Shown here piece by piece: positions 59,940 to 64,000 of a stretch of 64,000 bases of DNA. Source of the DNA: Gigaspora rosea (taxonomy: Eukaryota > Glomeromycota > Glomeromycetes > Diversisporales > Gigasporaceae). Position 1 is the stretch's first letter; every line of letters starts with the position of its first letter. Location: the NCBI GenBank assembly GCA_003550325.1, contig QKWP01000519.1, forward strand, positions 203,624-267,623, in the 5' to 3' direction. Under the pieces are notes generated by a model, which saw nothing but the letters and a program-made list of their open reading frames with translations, made no database searches and had not been told where the DNA came from. The position numbers and the translations under genes were made by a program.

Positions 59940-60745
59940 ATTTCTACACTTTACCACTGCACTTTGCAAGAAATCCAGAGACTTTTCAGTACAAGCCAAC
60001 TCAGTCTTTTGACACTTTGCAAGAACAAACAACTAATTTCTCCAGCAATTTCTAAATTTCAAGAATGCAAGTTTTTGCAAGTTTTTGCAAGGTTTCGCTT
60101 TATTTATTTTTTCGTTTTATGTTTTTTTGTTTTGTTTTTTTTTATTTTTATTAATTTATTTTATTCTGACACTTTGCGAAAACCTTTGACGATTTCTGAA
60201 TTGCAAAATCATGAGATTTGGAGCTTTGTTTATTTTTTTTATTAGTTTGCTTACATTTTTTTTTTTTTTTTGTTTTTTTTTACTTATTTTTTTAATTTTA
60301 TTTTATTTTATTTATCTTTTACTTCTTTCAGAACTTTGCAAGAAAATGATTTGACTTTCCGGCACTTTACAAGAACACCAATTCTAACGTCTCTGGCACT
60401 TTGCAAGAAGTCACGAATATGAATGAATATAATCTAATATAAGCAAATATGAGCAAATATAAGCAAATATAATAGTTTATATTTTTTTGTTTTTGTTTTT
60501 TTTGTTATTTTTCAGGTTTTTGTTTTTTGTTTGTTTTTTTACTTATTTTTTTTAATTTTATTTTATTTTATTTATTCCTTACTTCTTTCAGAACTTTACA
60601 AGAAAATGATCTGACTTTTTCGGCACTTTATAAGAATACTAATTCTAACTTTTCTGGCACTTTGCAAGAAATAGTGAATATAAGCTAATATAAGCGAATA
60701 TAAGTGAATATAAGCAAATATAAGTGAATATGAGCGAATATTAGG
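59940..60745. repeat. Tandem array with CACTTTGCAAGAA motif
   Basis: Two long units (about 60230-60470 and 60480-60740) share a T-rich start, TTACTTCTTTCAGAACTTT, GGCACTTT and a GCGAATATAAGC tail; partial units begin near 59945. The open frames across this T-rich DNA are artefacts of composition. Confidence 0.75.
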
Positions 60746-62678
60746 AATATAATAGTTTATTTTTTTATAGCTAACTGTGGGTGGGCGAAAATAAGTGTTT
60801 AGAGTAGTTTTTTGTATATAGTAATAGAAATAGATGCGACGAAGTGCGAAAGTAGTTTAAAATATTTGTAATAATGTAAAAATAATATGTAATATATAAT
60901 AAAGTATGTAATTAATTAAAAATGTATATTTAATAAATGTAAAATATAATATATAATAATAATAAATAACGCCGAATAACAAGAACCTCGCAAAAAAGGT
61001 GCAACAACTAGTCGTTAAAAGGGTACTAGAAGGAAAGCAAAATGAACACTTTGTGATAATGGGAATTTCAATAATATTATTGACTTAGGATTTGACCGTT
61101 ACAATGAAAATTCAAACTTAATCAAGAAACACCTACCACTACATACTTGGGTAATAAACCATGATTTTGTGGACACATTTAGAAAAGTAAATCCGGAGAC
61201 GAAAGAAGTTACATGGTCCAATCGAGATTATGGCACAAGAATTGATCAAGTTTGATTTCTCACAACCTACTTGCTAATCTAACTAAGGCCCAAATTTCGG
61301 ATATGTCAGTAATTACAAGTAGTGATCACAAGGTGGCAGTGGCAGAAATCAAAATTGAATATTTAAAGGCCACACTAAATATAGCCAGTATTAGAAGAAG
61401 AGAATATAAAAAAACAATCTACCTATACGACAGAACCAGTGATGAGGACTAGGATAGTTATGCTAGTGATTTGGACGCATATCTATCAAAAAAAAATTCG
61501 ATAGTTTCATTAGATAGAATTGAGCGGAAGGAAACAATAGATCAAGAATTTCTAGATCGTGTATGAGATAGTTTTATAAATAGAATTATCTGCACTACAA
61601 ATAAAAATATACCAAAAAAGCTGATCATGAATATACTTAATTGTAGGAAAAAGGAAACAAAGAAAAGAAGTCTCTTTTATATCGAGGTTTGGTAGAAATT
61701 AGCAAGATTATTAGAGAGATTAGTAAATACAAAGCAAATAGGATTGGACTGAAAAATCCTTCAAAATGAGACAAAACAATCTTCCCAATAAATATGGCAC
61801 TAAACATAGAAATAGATCTTTGAAGGAATCAAAATTTAATTGACTAGCAGGAGGATATCAGAGGATAGTGGAGAATACTCAACCAAAAACTAGCAGCAGA
61901 ATGATACAAGGAAAACCTGGCACAAATTGATCACTATACGAACAAAAGATATAAAATGATACACGGCAGACAAGGAAAGATGCTTAAAAGTCTCTTAGAA
62001 AAACCATTCAATAAAATCCAATTAGACAGAATTATTGTACAAGAGAATGGAACATAGGAGCTAGTAAATGATCCACAAGAAGTAATAAACAAAACCAAAG
62101 AACATTTCCAAAAGCAGTTTAATCATACAAGTACATCAACAAAAAGCTTTAACATTTGGCAAAAATGGGCTGATTTTTTCGAACCAAAGTCCAAAATAAA
62201 GGCAGAATAGTATGATAGTCTTGGCGAAGAAATCACAGAAGAAGAATGGTATGAAACACTCTCAGAAGTTAAAAAAAATACTGCTCCAGAAATTTCTAAA
62301 ATAGATTATATGCTCATAAAAAAAGCAAGTGCAGAAACACAATCACTCATTAGAAAGTTCACAGAAATATGCATCAAAAGTGGCCAAATTCTGGAAAAGC
62401 GAAAAATTGTGCAGTTGTACCCAATTCCCAAGGAAACAGACTGGAGATATAGTCTTTATAATGTGAGACCTATAGCACTCCTGGAAACATTTCGCAAATG
62501 TGTTACCCATATCCTCACAAAGAAAATCTCTAGAATTATCATAGAACATAACATTTTACAAGGGTACAATTTTGCAAGACTTCAGGAAATTCTATAGAGG
62601 ACCTGGTACATATTATTAACACAATAATGGAGGATGTGAAGGAGGAAAAAAAGGAGCTATGGTTGCTTCTACAAGATA

Positions 62679-63182
62679 TTGGGGGGCATCAATAGAAACC
62701 AGGCAAATTGTTTCTAAGTAAATTTTTTTAAAACTTTAGATTAAATTATCTTAGCAACTATTAAACCAATCTTGATAAATTTTTTTTTATTTTAATTCTA
62801 TATAGTTATTAGGGTTCCGCAAATATTTGATTCAAATATTTGATGCGATTTGAGTTACACCGCATAATATAAATTATTCAATTAAGTACTTTAAAATAAT
62901 GCTAGTACCTATAGGTACTATCATTATTTTAAAGTACTTAATTGAATAATTTATATTATGCGGTGTAACTCAAATCGCATCAAATATTTGAATCAAATAT
63001 TTGCGGAACCCTAATAACTATATAGAATTAAAATAAAAAAAAATTTATCAAGATTGGTTTAATAGTTGCTAAGATAATTTAATCTAAAGTTTTAAAAAAA
63101 TTTACTTAGAAACAATTTGCCTGGTTTCTATTGANAAATTTACTTAGAAACAATTTGCCTAGTTTCTATTGACGCCTCCCCA
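62679..63182. mobile_element. 504-bp TA-target foldback element in the LINE RT
   Basis: The ends TTGGGGGGCATCAATAGAAA and, inverted, TGGGGAGGCGTCAATAGAAA are flanked by TA (62677-62678 and 63183-63184). Removing it and one TA gives the RT frame LLLQDMLKAFDS. Near the right end a stretch of about 44 bp is duplicated around a single N (63135). Hosts another element at its centre. Confidence 0.93.
62809..63014. mobile_element. 206-bp near-perfect palindrome nested at the centre of the previous element
   Basis: Starts TTAGGGTTCCGCAAATATTT and ends with its complement, with TA on both sides (62807-62808 and 63015-63016). The arms are almost identical over about 100 bp. The centre is GTACCTATAGGTAC. 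Confidence 0.88.
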
Positions 63183-64000
63183 TATGTTAAAGGCATTTGA
63201 TTCTGTGTCTCTGCATATGCTGAACCTAGCTCTACAAAGAATCAAGCTCCCTGATAATGTTTGCTCCTTTATATTAAATTTATTCCAGAAAAAAAAGATT
63301 AAAGTCATAATAGCACACAGGTTAACAGAAGAGATTCAGGTGGATAGAGGAATAGATCAAGGAAAGGTCATCTCACCATTACTGTGGAGGTTGTTTTATG
63401 ACCCTTTACTGTATCGAGTACAAAAAAGTAAAATAGTAGGTTATAGGCTATAGTATAAAAGTTGCACAGATCTCGCTCACAATCGCAATGTAACTGCATT
63501 AGCGAGAATTGCAGTAGTCGCATATGCTAATGACATGGCCTGGATCGCGGAATCAAAGGAACAACTTCAGGAAATTACTCATATAGCTGAACAGTTTTAC
63601 TTTCTCAATCAGATTAAGGTTAATGAAAATAAATCAAAATTGCTAGTACTTAATAATTGCGGTTCCAAGAGATTGCCCTCAGTGGACAGAAAGTAATCCC
63701 AGAAAAAAAAAGGTTCTTGATTAGAGTTCTAGGGGTTTGGATAAGTAAGAGCATGCAGGAATTACTCATTTGGTAAAAAGCACCATTCATTGTGAAGCAA
63801 ATAGTGAGCATCTTGCACAAAAAGAAAATAACTACAGTTGCTTCTCTCTAATCCGGCCCTCTATATACTGAACTCTTAATAATCCGAACTAAAACTTTTA
63901 GAACAAATATTTTTATATATATATTTCCTCTGAATATACCGAATTAACTTAATAAATTTTCTAACCTAGATCCGAACTCAAGTTAATCAGTACATATGAT

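Larger units (their letters stand above)
60990..63850 (+). pseudogene. Second LINE ORF2 copy, 5'-truncated and degenerate
   Basis: The plus-strand frame starts mid-endonuclease (HFVIMG, then FNNIIDLGFDRYNE), passes EVTWSNRDYGTRIDQV and ITSSDHKVAV (APE domain), a linker with several stops, and the RT: KETDWRYSLYNVRPIALLE, LLLQDI, then after an insert KAFDSVSLHML, GIDQGKVISPLLWRLFYD and VAYANDMAWIAES. The usual YADD catalytic motif reads YAND, with the first Asp lost. It is related in layout to the LINE at 29-38 kb but of a different lineage. The sequence fades near 63850, where unrelated AT-rich DNA begins. Dead copy. Confidence 0.85.

Noticed and set aside
59749..60245. Phe-rich frames
   Set aside because: T-rich tandem-repeat DNA translated; no real composition of a membrane protein.

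Overview
The window looks like nuclear DNA of an arbuscular-mycorrhizal fungus of the Rhizophagus type (Glomeromycotina). It is very AT-rich, has 65-90 nt GT-AG introns, and carries families that are greatly expanded there: BTB-TLDc proteins, protein-kinase and Sel1-repeat genes, and short C2H2 proteins. The organism is inferred from family content, not from an alignment. Two runs of N (29327-29531 and 45377-46190) are assembly gaps.

Four host loci look alive: a seven-exon gene for a coiled-coil protein with two ZZ zinc fingers (1207-2373, minus), a membrane protein with a PPxY tail (22745-23438, minus), a two-exon BTB-BACK-TLDc gene (47054-48558, plus), and a U6 spliceosomal RNA gene (48836-48954, plus). 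Decayed host genes include two C2H2 loci, a kinase fragment inside a retrotransposon, and a kinase plus Sel1 pseudogene (38764-42219).

Most of the rest is mobile DNA, much of it nested. In order: a Ty3/gypsy LTR element (3928-11818, minus) whose reverse transcriptase is split by a 714-bp inverted-repeat element; a 7-kb DNA transposon (12381-19419) with a perfect 8-bp target duplication, which carries a transposase-like gene and a convergent C2H2 gene and has itself been hit by other elements; an APE-type LINE (about 29287-38486, minus) split by a hAT-like element that contains a Mutator-like one; PIF/Harbinger-like, hAT-like and TA-target inverted-repeat elements from 40 to 46 kb; a 4.6-kb hAT-like element just 3' of U6 that contains a 1.65-kb palindrome built of six smaller palindromes; and a second, 5'-truncated LINE (about 61000-63850, plus) split by nested TA-target elements.

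The strongest candidates for something undescribed are the 7-kb transposon, with its convergent zinc-finger and transposase-like genes inside shared 8-bp target duplications, and the palindrome-of-palindromes next to U6. Many insertions are supported directly by target-site duplications, and in several cases deleting the insert and one duplication restores the interrupted reading frame.
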